Below, piece by piece: positions 21,881-33,114 of a stretch of DNA of 64,000 nucleotides. Positions within the stretch are counted from its first letter, which is position 1; each line of letters begins with the position of its first letter. The stretch covers positions 1,488,001 through 1,552,000 of the forward strand of contig NC_081547.1 of the NCBI RefSeq assembly GCF_901000735.1, in the 5' to 3' direction. The notes below the pieces were generated by a model. It ran no database searches. It was not told the origin of the DNA and saw nothing but the letters and a program-made list of their open reading frames with translations. The DNA is from Corylus avellana (taxonomy: Eukaryota > Streptophyta > Magnoliopsida > Fagales > Betulaceae). A program made the position numbers and the translations under genes.

Positions 21881-22366
21881 CTACTCGGGTATTGCACTCA
21901 ACATTGCCGAAAACTTTATAGCACCACCACCATTTCTTCCCCTTCTCAACCCACCGCCGCCACTTCCGGTGGTGACTCCTCTGGGAGATCTCCCCTCCCC
22001 GCCGGAAAAATCCGCCGGAGACACCGCTCTCCGGCGACACCCACATTTCTCACCCCCACTTCTCATCAAAGCCGAGCTAGCTTTCACGGCCAATGCAGCC
22101 ATTTCCTCTGGCTGTAGTGGGTGCCGGAGTTTACTCAATGGCAAAGCAAAATACAGCTGACCCGGTTGAAGCACCTCGTTGTCGTTCACGGCCGAGACGA
22201 CGTCGTCGAAATCCATCTCGTCGGAGTTACAGATAAAACACGTGGGATTCTTCTGCAACAGATAGGAAACCTTAACCGGGTACGAGAATTCCTGGAGCCG
22301 ACCGTCTTGTAGGATCAGCTTGGCCGTGGCCACGTCCGTCGAACTGGACGAATTGCAATTACCCAT
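21881..22366 (-). CDS. DUF4228 (PADRE) domain protein
   Basis: Single exon, 161 residues. It starts MGNCNSSSSTDVATAKLILQ, with a myristoylation-type MGNC. The core follows: LQEFSYPVKVSYLLQKNPTC, FICNSDEMDFDD, VLQPGQLYFALPLSKLRHPL and EEMAALAVKASSALM. The C-terminal third is a disordered Gly/Arg/Ser-rich tail ending in FSAMLSAIPE, in agreement with the disordered region that gives the PADRE family its name. Likely a membrane-anchored stress-responsive protein of unknown mechanism. This start is preferred because of the N-terminal lipidation motif and the absence of an in-frame upstream ATG nearby. Confidence 0.9.
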   Translation of the reverse strand: MGNCNSSSSTDVATAKLILQDGRLQEFSYPVKVSYLLQKNPTCFICNSDEMDFDDVVSAVNDNEVLQPGQLYFALPLSKLRHPLQPEEMAALAVKASSALMRSGGEKCGCRRRAVSPADFSGGEGRSPRGVTTGSGGGGLRRGRNGGGAIKFSAMLSAIPE

Positions 22367-25300
22367 TTCGCCTCCGATTCCGATTTTTATCTGAAAGTAT
22401 CGGACGATACCGATGATGGAGATTGGAGATCGGAGGATTTCGTAATCGGAGAGGAGCTGAAGCGTAAAGAGTCTGCGAGGTGGTGCATATATAGAACTGG
22501 AGGACTGCCTCGTTATTTGTACCCTGGTGCCATGTCAGACTTGTCGTTTTGTACAAGCAAAAGCCTTATATGTATATGTAGTCCCTGAAATTGGATTGAG
22601 TTCGTTTTCTATCCTTGAATTTCAAATCGTTTCAATTTGATCCTTCCAAAATTTGAACAGTAGATATTAGCAAATAGAGAGAGAAGGTGACATGTTAATA
22701 GTATATATAACATTTGAATAAATTATTATTTTTATTTTTTTGTTTGTTGTAATAATATAATATTACAAATTATATACAGCATTGGTTCATAATTTTTTTA
22801 AGTGATCGATAAAAATATAATAATATCTTATAGATGAATATGCTTTATAGAAAAAAATATATATTATATGTAACAATTGAAGAGAGAGGGGTGACAAGAA
22901 TTTTTGTTTTCTTTTAACAGAAAAAGTAACTATATATTTTTTACTAATAACAGACATGTCATGCCATGTCAATGAAAAATATAAAACATCGTAGAATTCG
23001 GTCTTGAATACCTACATCCAAAATTGAACATCAAAATGCTATTTTATGTCAATAAAAATAATATATTATGCTAAATTGACCTTCTTATATGCTATATCAA
23101 TAATTTTAGTTCAAGAGATGCCTTATGAAAGAAATAATGTAACATGTTATTTGGTCTCGATTTCTCATATTAGCCATTTTAGTATCGTTTACAATCTTTA
23201 ATCCTCGACATAAAAAGGATTAGATTAAAATTGTATGAGTTTCAGGGCACAAAATCGAATTAGATTTAATATCAGGGTAAGAAAAAAAACGGATGCAAAG
23301 TTTTCGATCAGTGGGCAGGGCTCGCCAGGCTGTAAGTTGGTGGTGACAGGTTGTATGTGTTTTGCTCATTAGTCATTAGCGTTGTCTTACAACAATTACC
23401 CTCGTAACCTCGTTTCAAGATGATATTACGGAGACAGGGGCTGGGGCCTTTGTGCTCCGACTTTTCACTGTGGAATTACTGTGTGTATTGCACGGATGTG
23501 TTTTTAGGTCTACCTAGATCTTTGACCGTCGATGAAAGGCGGGACCAGGTGACGAAAAGTGGGCCAAAGGAGTAGAGATTATCTGAGGACTATATTCATA
23601 GGGCCTGTACCTAACACCGCACTATCTCGAACGGTGGATCTCCTATTTATGACATGTGATGTAATGGAGGCTATGGAAAAGCCGAAAAACAGTGATGGAA
23701 ATTAAGGAAAGCTTACCATGGTACTGTGGTAGGCCATTGATGCATGACAAGAGCTTGGACACTTCTATGAGATAAGAAAGAGGATCAATTTATTTGGCAT
23801 TTTAGCCTTTTGAATTCTAGCAAATTTTACTTACTCATATGACTAAAAATATATTTTTTTCTATTTTAATTATTATTATTATTTAAATACACTTAGGAGC
23901 TTTACCATTTTAACTATTAATGATGTTTTTTTAACAAACTCTAATGAAAATGTTGTACAATTAGGTCAGGGGCAGTAAATTTGTCAAATTCAGATTTGGC
24001 CTGCTGTCTAATACCTTTAATTTACATATATAGTTCATCTATTCGGTAAAAAAAAAATTACATGGTTCATTTATAGTGAATGACATAGAACGTGACAACA
24101 CATAAAGAAAGAAGCGTGACCCTAACCTATTCTTTAATGTGGCCGAACAAACAAACAAGCCATTATTTCTCTCTTTAATGTAGTGTCACGTTCTGCATCG
24201 TCATTAAAATTAAAATTTAGCCAAAATTCAATGAGGATTTTTCACGGGTTAAAAGGTATCTCCAGCATTTCGAATAAACAAAACTCTTCTCCAATACTGA
24301 ATCTGAATGTCAAAACAAAAAAAGAACATGTCGGCGACAAGAGCTAGCCATCCACAGACAAGCAAATGTGGCAGAGGAAGAGGGCTTTGATAGAAGAGTG
24401 AGTAAAAAAAGGAAAAGAAGACGTGGTTTTGAAGAAAATGGAGGGTATTTAATTTAGCAGAGCAGGGGGTGAATGGGGGGAGAGACGTGGCATGGTGCAT
24501 GTACGAGTCCTGGGTGCTTCGTTGCAAGGCAAGAAAAAGGCCACGTGGAAGCATAGAAGGTCTAAGGAAGATGTAGATGATCCTGCTCCCCCCAACAATC
24601 CGACAAGGGCTGGCGTAAGGTGATCTTACTCTGCTGGGTTGGGTGTATGCTTTTCCATCACTCTTTAATTTCTATATATTCTTTATACAAAATTCTTATG
24701 TCTACATTCCAAAATGTGTCCATTATGCAATTTATGAGTAACTTTATGAGGTCTCGAAGACTCCTAAGACTCTCTCTTGCCTACCTATAATGTCAAATAA
24801 TTGATCATCATATATAAGATATTAAACTCATATTTATCTATTGGAAGATTTTTTTATTATTATTTTTTATTAAATAAACATGTACATAAGCCATGCTTTG
24901 TTGGAAAGATTTGCTGTTGTTGATTGGTTGTATATTAAATAAATATAGGTAATTGATAAATTAGAAAGGAGCACCACAGGCCTTTCCTTGAAGCTTCTTC
25001 ACCCCTTCCCTTTCCCACTCAATTCTAAAAGCCTCGTGCATGCAGATGCAATCATGCAAGTTTTGACAAAAGAGCTCTTAGCTCCATCGCTTTTTGGGTT
25101 TTTAATATTATTAATTCTCTCTCTCTCTACTCTACATATATAAAAAAAGACTTCTTTAATAAATCATTTTCCTGTCCTTTGCTTTTCAGCTTTCCTTTTC
25201 CCTTTCCTTAACGAAAAAGATAATTAAATTTATTTATGGAGCTTTTTCAGTCAACCTACCGCCTTTGGGTTGTCTTTTGTACTATCTTCTTTTGCTCAGA

Positions 25301-26109
25301 GTAAAATATCTACTCTGCAAGCGGTTGTTAATTATTTACAGCACATGTTGATTAATCATATTGCTTTTTTACTGGCAAGAAAATTCTACAAATTATTACT
25401 ATATTGATGTGTTTTAATTAGTTCTTAGCACGCCATTATGGTAATTGTATATATAATTAATTATATATAAATGAAAATCGGGGAGCCACGGCCCTTGGTT
25501 CCGCCCGTGGGTACATTACATATATGATAAATCTGATAATACAAGTGGTTTATAATAATAATAATGAAGGATTTGATATTTGTTGGGCAAATCAATTGGA
25601 TTGAGAAGGACATACAGTTGGCAACTAAACATTAATAAACCCCAACAACCGGCATAAACACATTTTTTTTTTTTTTTTTAGAGAACCGGCATAAACACAT
25701 TAGAAGCACAATTATGTCGATTTAAGGGGGAATTAGACACACCCATGAAGAGAATCCGATCTAAAATTAGTGTAATAGATTTCCAAGGTTAATTTAGACA
25801 ACAAATTCTGTTGGCATCTTTGATAGGAACAACGGTTGCAACCATGAAAGTTCCTCGCTGATGGGCATTGGGCACTTTGCATGCAAGAAGACACTCCCAT
25901 AGTCAAAATTCATCGAATGCAATCATATATATGCTTAACAAACGCATTAATTCCATGTTATAAAAGCGTTCATTGCATCCTGCCCATGCTTAGGAACATT
26001 CAACTTTTTTGAGAGATCTTTGGTTTCTTCAATGGTGGATTTTTTTAAAATAAAAAAATAAAATAAAATAATACGGATAATAATAGATGTGTAGGAGAAT
26101 GATATCAAA
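22367..26109. other. Intergenic, no gene recognised
   Basis: AT-rich non-coding sequence. A relatively GC-rich island at 24300-24640 has CACGTGG and ACGTGGC elements and could be a promoter or a remnant. I saw no coding exon attached to it. A CT run lies at 25116-25129. Confidence 0.45.
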
Positions 26110-26470
26110 CACATCTCAACTTTTATATATATATATATATAGTGTGTGTGTGCACGCGCACGTGCTAGACTTAAAAATTGGCCTACAACTATTTTACAAC
26201 TTGTTAATATATGTCAACATGTGATTAAAGCACATCTCAACTTTTTTTCTAATATATATATGTATGTGTGCGTGCGCGCGTGCGTGCTAGACTTAAAAAT
26301 TGGCCTACAACTATTTTACAACTTATTAATATATGTCAACATGTGATTAAAGCACATCTCAACTTTTTTTCTAATATATATATGTGTGTGCGCGCGCGTG
26401 CTAGACTTAAAAATTGGCCTACAACTATTTTACAACTTGTTAAAATATGTCAACATGTGATTAAAGTCAC
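26104..26470. repeat. Three tandem units of about 115-122 bp with purine/pyrimidine cores
   Basis: Each unit contains a GTGTGCGCGCG-type alternating tract, then TGCTAGACTTAAAAATTGGC, CTACAACTATTTTACAACTT, and CAACATGTGATTAAAG. Starts of the TGCTAGAC motif are at 26163, 26285 and 26399. The alternating tracts (TA then GT/GC) are of the type that can adopt left-handed DNA. The unit resembles the termini of a MITE seen near 55690-55880 (TTTTTACAACTTATTGACAC ... GGTCTAGCA). Confidence 0.85.
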
Positions 26471-26494
26471 ATACATTATTTATTATTATTATTA

Positions 26495-26790
26495 TTGTTG
26501 GGAAAACTATTCAATCTAACTCTCAATTTTGTAATGTTCCTCAAATATTTGAAATTGGTTAATGAACCATTAGAATTGGAATATCTACCTCTTGGGACCC
26601 CAAAATAACAAAAATACCCTACATAAAATTAAAAAAAAATAAAGAAAAAAGGTATTACTTCAGTATATTCTCAATTTTGTCCCTCTCTTTTTCTTTTTTA
26701 AATTTTATTTATTTATTTCTTTATTGTTATGAATGGTATTTTTGTCATTTTGAGGCAGAAGGGGGGCATTGGAAGCTCAATGGTAGATTG
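26495..26790. mobile_element. Possible inverted-repeat element
   Basis: Inner inverse segments CCAAAATAACAAAAATACCC and GGTATTTTTGTCATTTTG are visible, and the flanks (ACCATTAGAATTGGAA / ATTGGAAGCTCAATGGT) are weakly inverse. The architecture resembles the other inverted-repeat elements of this window, but the ends are unclear. Confidence 0.35.
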
Positions 26791-27276
26791 ATAAGATATA
26801 TTGCATGTAGGGATGAAAAGGAACAGTTAACTGCCTTCATTTATATTATATAATATATATTATATTTATATATATAAGTATATGAAAATACATGAAACCA
26901 CGTCGTTTTTGTGTTTAAATATATATAAAAATATATTAAATGTCTAGAAATGATGTCGTATGTAATAGGGTATTATCATATTACCATAAAAACTTCCGCC
27001 TTTTCACCCTACTATATTGACCAAATTGAAACATTAGAGTAACATTACAAATTAAATGGTAAATTGAGGTATAAGTATAGTAATCCTCCGAAAAAAAAAA
27101 AAAAAAAAAAAAAAACTTAACATCCTCCTATCACAATTATAGTTCTAACATTTTTCTTTCTTGAAAGTAATGCTTAAAATGCCTTTCTAACTTCAAACGT
27201 AAAATAAAATCAATATCATAGAACATTAAAAATAATAAAAATCCTCTAGGTTTGCTTCCATCCGTCTCAAGAAAAT

Positions 27277-28088
27277 CTAAAAGAAAGGAGACCTTGTAGG
27301 AGTCCCTTTTCGACTTCTTTTGCGAAAAGACGCAGTGGATGTCCCTCGTCTACTTCTTTTCCCCCAAGATTGAACAGCTCGATCAACCCTTCTTGTTCTT
27401 GCACATCCATCTACCGCTGAATAATTCTTCCTGATTTTGGCCTGCATGCAAACAAAAATTATTTCTGCGAATCAGAAAACTAAAAACTAAAAATTAATAA
27501 AAAAGAAGAAAAATCGAACAATTGAAAAAAGATATATAATAAGATCGATCATATCATATCCTACGTACTTCTACTTTGCATGCGATTGAACAAAATCTTT
27601 TCTCCACCATACTAGCCTTGGACGAATCCAGTTCATATCCACATATTTCACAGTGCTTGTGATTAGCGTTAGCACGAGGTATATGCGATTTTTCTGCTTG
27701 CTTCTTATGAAGAAACACAATATCCTTTCTATTAATTACATAAGGGAGTATATCGGAAACATCAAATACCGCTGCAATGTCTGTAAGCCGAATCGCAGTC
27801 TTATACGAAGCTTTGAAAACCTGCAAAAAAGAAAAGCCAAGAATTATGAGTTGAAGAAATATAATATATATAATTAAACCCCCGTTAAAGAAAAGAAAAG
27901 AAAAGCCTTACTTTGAGAATTTTGTGACCTTGATGCTCGTCACCCATGGTTTTTTTACAAGTTTCACAAAATAATTTGCCATGACAATCACTGCAGAAAA
28001 AGATATAGTTTTTAATTGGGTGTTCCTCGCATGGATTATAGAATTGGGCGTCTAAAATGGAGATCACCCAGGTTGGAAGCGCTGGCAT
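27277..28088 (-). CDS. PLATZ family transcription factor (three exons)
   Basis: Exons 27912-28088, 27569-27820 and 27277-27441 (minus strand, GT-AG, all phase 0) give 197 residues. The first zinc-binding region reads CEEHPIKNYIFFCSDCHGK, then LFCETC and GDEHQGHKILK (Cys/His ligands C-x2-H, C-x2-C, C-x2-C, H-x2-H). The second has HCEICGYELDSSK and RFCSIACK. The C-terminus is basic and ends RSRKGTPTRSPFF, the family's conserved tail. PLATZ proteins bind A/T-rich DNA and repress or modulate transcription in the nucleus. I chose the ATG at 28088 because the family starts shortly before the PTWVISIL-type segment; an in-frame ATG lies nine codons upstream. It is a short, somewhat diverged member. 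Confidence 0.9.
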
Positions 28089-28318
28089 AATTGACGTAAC
28101 AATCAATACTACCAAGATTTTAATTTTAATTTTTTTTTCTTCATTAATGTATGATCAAACACATTTATATAGATTATGGTTTACTAATCCAATCCAGTTT
28201 AGTATTTGGAGGTTCAAACTTATTGGACAAGCTACAAATCCTACCTGTAGAAGTAGAAGTAGAAGTAGAAGGACTCCTACACAGAATAGGGTAAGGACAC
28301 TCCTCCTTACTAATTAGT

Positions 28319-29390
28319 AGGCTGTAATTAATTATATCATATTTGATGTTTCCGTAAATCCTTCTTCTTTTTTTTTTTTTTTTGTAAAATTAATATTAAT
28401 TACATGCACTTTTTACGCATATGTAAAAGCAGTATTCTGATTGAATGTTATCTTCTAGGAATATACTTCATATTCTAACCAATTAAGTTTAATTAATTTC
28501 CATGAGTTTGCGGCACATGCACAAAAATAATAACCTCTCGTCTTCTTTAAAAATAAAAAATAAAATGGATCAACTTGACCCACTGCTAGCCGTGGAGCCA
28601 TGGAGCAATTTTTTTTTTTTTTTTTTTTAAAGGGGTATGATTTTAATTGAAAATTTTAACAGAAGTGTGGCATATATTGTAAAAATTTTAAATATGACTT
28701 TAAACTTTAGGGGTATAATTAGTAAAATTTTTCCTATTTTTTATTTCTAGAAATTAAAAAGTTCAATACTAGTCTCTTACTTTAAGGAACCCGGCCTTTA
28801 CACGTTTACTCCAATACAAACCACTTCGCTACCTGTGAACATGTTTACTTTCTCCAACCAAAAGAAACGAAAATTCATTGGCTGAAAAATTTCCCATCAC
28901 TTTTCTCATGTTTTTCACCAATTACCAAGCTCTATAAAAAAAACACAGTTCATTCACCATAATGATCAATTGATCATCACAACTTTTCCCATGTTCCCAG
29001 AGAAAGAAAAAGAATAAAGAAGTTATCTGGATAGTAATCCATGGCACCCACAGAGTAACACACAAGAATTGGGATCAAATTTGAATACAAAGAGATGGGT
29101 ACTAAAGAATTATAAGCAAAACCCACAAAAGGGTTCAATCAAAACACAATCTTGAAGCTCAAGGTAAAAGGAAATTGGGGATTACCAGAGGGCAGTGCAG
29201 CTCTAGAACTCAACGCCCAAGCACCTGAAGAGAAGGGAGGAAGCGGAGAAAGTCTGACCCAACTGCAGAGCCGAGCTGGCGCTGCTGGGCACCAATGCCC
29301 CTGGCAGCTCGTCCATGCTATTATTGCTTTCGTGCAAGGCCTAGCCAAACATAATCAGAAGGACAATTACCGTAAGATTTAACAATTGAT
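28319..29390 (-). pseudogene. Decayed partial duplicate of the CASP-like gene at 33115-36452
   Basis: Exon 1 of the CASP-like gene is repeated at 29186-29316 (minus strand), starting MDELPGAL and keeping the donor GGTAATC. It carries an in-frame stop TAG at 29203-29205, Met-to-Arg and other changes. Flanks also match the parent: 5' leader (TGCTATTATTGCTT), intron pieces (AAGGTAAAAGGAAATTGG, CATATTCTAACCAA, GAACACACA-like and ACAAAAATAATAAC) and the 3' flank (TAGGCTGTA, TGTATCATATTTGAT type). Exons 2 and 3 are absent: sequence equivalent to about 33030-34850 was deleted. It cannot encode the protein. Confidence 0.85.
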
Positions 29391-29476
29391 GGAAGGGGAA
29401 AGAAAAGGTTAAGGAATCCTTAAGAGTTTGGATTTACTTTCTCATAACTTGATTCAACAAAAAAATCGGCACAGCG

Positions 29477-31474
29477 CTAGATTTCCTCTATGTCCAAATA
29501 TGCACTTGAAAGGCTACATGAATATCCTAAAGACTTCAAATGATCTGTTAATTGATCAAGTATGCAGTATATACTGCTTGAGGTTTCATGTCTCTTGTCA
29601 TCAACAAGAAATTCATAAACACATCCATCCATTTCGATGAAGCTAATTGCTCTGCACTTTTTGATGCCATGGTCATTCATTAGTTTCCTTATCTTCTTCA
29701 CATCTTCCCATCTTTCAGCTTCACAGTACATATTTGAGAGAAGCACATAAAGCCCCGGACTCTGTGGCTCCATCACCAACAGCTGCTTTAGGATTTGCTT
29801 TGCAACGTCGATATTGCCATAGGTCCTACAAGCACCGAGCAAGGCACCCCAAACCACAACATCAGGCTTCATAGGCATTCCTCCTATCAACCTAATTGCT
29901 TCTTCTAGTAGCCCTGATCGCCCCAGAAGATCAACCATGCAAGCATAGTGCTCAATTTCATACGATAGCCTGTAAATGGAAATCATTTTGTCAAAGTAAT
30001 ATCTCCCCAAGTCCACAAGACCACTGTGACTACAAGCAGAAAGCAATCCTGTGAAAGTGATCTCATCCGGCCAAACTCCGCAGGCTTGCATCTTTTCAAA
30101 GAGGTCAATAGCCTCCAAGCCACATCCATGCAGTGCCATGGCCCCAATAACAACATTCCAGGACACTAAATTCTGTTCTGGCATCTCGTAAAAGATATCC
30201 ATGGCAATTCTAAGGGCCCCACACTTTGCATACATGTCTATGAGGGAGTTATATAGAGTAACACTGGGTATTAAATTGTTACTGCACATGTAATTATGGA
30301 TCTTCTTTCCCATGATCAGATCTCCAATTTGGCTACAGGCTGAAAAAACGCTAACAAAGGTAGCCTCATCCGGCACCACCCTCAAATCACACATCTTGTG
30401 GAAGAGATTCAAAGCTTCCCTACAACGACCTTCTTGGACATAAGACGACATCATTGAATTCCAAGAAACCACATTTTTCACAGGCATGCTATCAAAAATT
30501 TGCTGAGCGGATTGAGTGAGCCCATGCCTACCATATGCAGTAACCATGGAAGTCCATGAGACCACATTTTTATCAGGCATGTGATCAAAAACCATTTTAG
30601 CTGAATGCAAATGCCCACACTTAGCATACATATCCACAAGAGCATTTCTCACGATTAGATCAACCTTAACTCCCATAATCACAATATAGAGATGCAGACA
30701 TCTTCCCAGATACAAATCACAACCTTGTGAACAAACAGAAAGTAAACTAACTAAAGTGAACTTGTCAGGCTCCATCCCCAATTTTCTCATCCCCTGAAAC
30801 AACAAAAATGCTTCCTTGCGACAACCCATTCTAGAATACCCACCAATCATCGAATTCCACGAGACTAAAGTCTTTTCCAAAATCTCATCAAACACCTTCC
30901 AGGCACATTGAATCAACCTACAAATAGAATACACACTAATAAGTGCGTTTTGCACGCAAACTTGAGACCCAATTCCTAGTTTAATGGCTTGACCATGAAC
31001 AAGCACAGCTTCCCAATACGCCAATTTTCGAGTGCAAGCCTTAAGAACAAAAGGAAGAGTAAACTCGTTTGGCGAAAGCCCTGAATCAATCATTCGGTGG
31101 TAGAGCAAAATTGCCATTATTGGATCATCACCATTTGAGTAACCCCTTACCAAACTATTGTACATAAATTTATTGGGTTCTGGCATTTGCTCGAACACGA
31201 GGCGTGCGTATTTGAGATTGCCTGTGTCGGCAACAGCACAGAAAGAAATTAATTTTCCGAGAGTGAGGGTCTCGTGGGTTAGGCCACGGAGGATGATCTG
31301 GGCATGGAGTAGCTTGAGTTCTCTCATGGATGAGCATCTCTCTAAGAGGTGGTGGAGGTTTTGGTGAGTGGGAGACTTGAATCTGTGGGTCAAAGTGGTG
31401 GATAGAAAGTGGAAATGGAAGAGGGAGTGCTTAAGGCGGGAACCAACGGTCGAGTATTTGAGACTGAAGGACAT
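29477..31474 (-). CDS. Pentatricopeptide repeat protein, PLS class with E/E+ end
   Basis: Intronless, 665 residues, a normal size and structure for plant PPR genes. A basic, Ser/Leu/Phe-rich N-terminus of about 40 residues suggests import into mitochondria or chloroplasts. Repeats run from about residue 60 to 540, with typical pieces such as NALISVYSICR, VSWNSMIGGYSRMG, VDMYAKCGHLHSAKMVF and DEITFTGLLSACSHSG. The E region has VVVWGALLGACRTYGNIDVA and LYVLLSNMYCEAERWEDVKK, and the E+ part has FIEMDGCVYEFLVDD. There is no DYW deaminase domain; the protein stops 30 residues after the E+ motif. Such proteins usually specify sites for organelle RNA editing with a partner in trans. The gene lies between the decayed and intact CASP-like copies. 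Confidence 0.95.
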   Translation of the reverse strand: MSFSLKYSTVGSRLKHSLFHFHFLSTTLTHRFKSPTHQNLHHLLERCSSMRELKLLHAQIILRGLTHETLTLGKLISFCAVADTGNLKYARLVFEQMPEPNKFMYNSLVRGYSNGDDPIMAILLYHRMIDSGLSPNEFTLPFVLKACTRKLAYWEAVLVHGQAIKLGIGSQVCVQNALISVYSICRLIQCAWKVFDEILEKTLVSWNSMIGGYSRMGCRKEAFLLFQGMRKLGMEPDKFTLVSLLSVCSQGCDLYLGRCLHLYIVIMGVKVDLIVRNALVDMYAKCGHLHSAKMVFDHMPDKNVVSWTSMVTAYGRHGLTQSAQQIFDSMPVKNVVSWNSMMSSYVQEGRCREALNLFHKMCDLRVVPDEATFVSVFSACSQIGDLIMGKKIHNYMCSNNLIPSVTLYNSLIDMYAKCGALRIAMDIFYEMPEQNLVSWNVVIGAMALHGCGLEAIDLFEKMQACGVWPDEITFTGLLSACSHSGLVDLGRYYFDKMISIYRLSYEIEHYACMVDLLGRSGLLEEAIRLIGGMPMKPDVVVWGALLGACRTYGNIDVAKQILKQLLVMEPQSPGLYVLLSNMYCEAERWEDVKKIRKLMNDHGIKKCRAISFIEMDGCVYEFLVDDKRHETSSSIYCILDQLTDHLKSLGYSCSLSSAYLDIEEI

Positions 31475-33114
31475 GATCGTTGCCGTTGGGCATTTGCCGC
31501 ATTTGGTTTGAGCTTTGGAAGGGAATGGTTTGCCACGGTTTTTTGAAATTTTACGTGCAATGCGGAAAACTATACCGTTTTCTTAAAATACTTGTTCTTA
31601 AAATTTTAATTATTATTTTTTAATTAATTCGAATTTTAACATTTTGTTAATTCATGGTATTTAATTTAATTGTTAAATTAATTGTATTGAATTTAATGAC
31701 AAATATTAATACCATAAAATCTCGAGCATTTAATTAAAAAATAATAATAATTAAAAATTTTAAGAATTTCACAATATAATTACTTAAAAAATGTAGAAAT
31801 ATTAATTCTATTATGTATTTCAATTTGTTGAGAGTAGCTAATTTCTACGTCCAATGCATAGACCAAGCAGACCCAAAAAAAAAAAAAAATGCAGATCAAA
31901 AGTGTGATTTTAAACAAAATTGTAGAAAATGTATTTTTAAAAATTATGATTAAATTTGTTTTATTTTTTTTTAAAAAAAAAATAAAATTGCAGGCAAGAG
32001 ACAAAATATATAATTTTAAAGGTTAAACTGCAATTTAAATGCCTAATCATAATTTTACTAAACTCTTAACTGTGTTTTTAAATTACACTTTTTAAAGTTT
32101 GCTACCGTGAAAGGTGAAAGGTAAGGGTGTCAACCCGGTCTCGATTTCCGGTTATTGGCCAAAATCGGAAACCGAAACCGGAGTATTTTTTAAATTGTAG
32201 GTTTAGAAATCACACAAATCCAAATGTACCTTAGGATTTACTTGTTAGGACCCAGCGGATTGGCTTATCATGTCCCGCTAAATAAAGCAGAAGAGATCTC
32301 TTCCAAAAATATATTCTTCAACTTTTCAAGTTATGCCTAATTGTATGGTTAGTGTTACTTCGCTACTATTTTGTTTTTCAGTTAAAATATCTTATCTTTA
32401 ACGAGACACTACAAACTGCGCCACAATCAAAAGTTTCATATACAGCATAATCTACTACATATTTAATTCAATCAAAGTTCTACTTTTGATATGTAATATG
32501 ATGTCAAACAAATCCTTCAGGACATCCACGTGTCCTTTGTAGTGACTAGTGAATGGATATTTATTACATATAGTCATCAGACTATAGGGAAGAAGGTAAA
32601 CGTTTTGCTAAACAACTTAACTTGTTGGATGAATAATGTTACATACTACGCAAACATTGATATGACAAAGTCTAATAGCCGATGGATCAAACCTTTATTT
32701 AGAAAATAAAATAAAATCCCATTGCTACTATACCTTGCCACATCATATGTTTGTATGGTATGTAGCATAAAGCAATTATTCCAATCTTGTCTGGTCACAA
32801 TTCACTCCCGGAATGCTTTCTGGACATATAAATTTTCTAGCCAATGTTGTCATAGTACCGTTCAAGTTTCAAATCTTACTATAAAAGAAGAGCTTTACAT
32901 CTCTTTCCCACAATTCCAAATGGAAACACAAATGGGAAAAGAGGCTTTGCAATACCTTACTTATTAGGCTGTAGAATTTATCAAATTTACAATGATCCAA
33001 TTGTATCATATTTGATATTTCTGTTGATGTGAAACACTATCAATGAACAAAATTTGAAGTTGGTAAACATGACTTTCTCAATATTTACCCATTTGGGAAC
33101 CTCCACCCAGAATT
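31475..33114. other. Intergenic, 5' flank of PPR gene and 3' flank of CASP-like gene
   Basis: AT-rich. A fragment at about 32119-32190 (GGGTGTCAACCCGG ... GGTTATTGGCCAAAATCGGA) matches the terminal part of the repeat at 60955-61330. The last 400 bases are probably 3' UTR of the CASP-like gene. No other gene seen. Confidence 0.5.

Noticed and set aside
24249..24554. Open frame of 101 codons (minus), start MLPRGLFL
   Set aside because: No family motif, biased toward Phe/Leu from a T-rich strand. More likely a promoter-like or intergenic region with G-box elements.
26146..26519. Overlapping frames with repeated RARLKNWPTTILQL-type pieces
   Set aside because: Products of the tandem repeat, not genes. 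The repetition is at DNA level and no start or splice signals support them.
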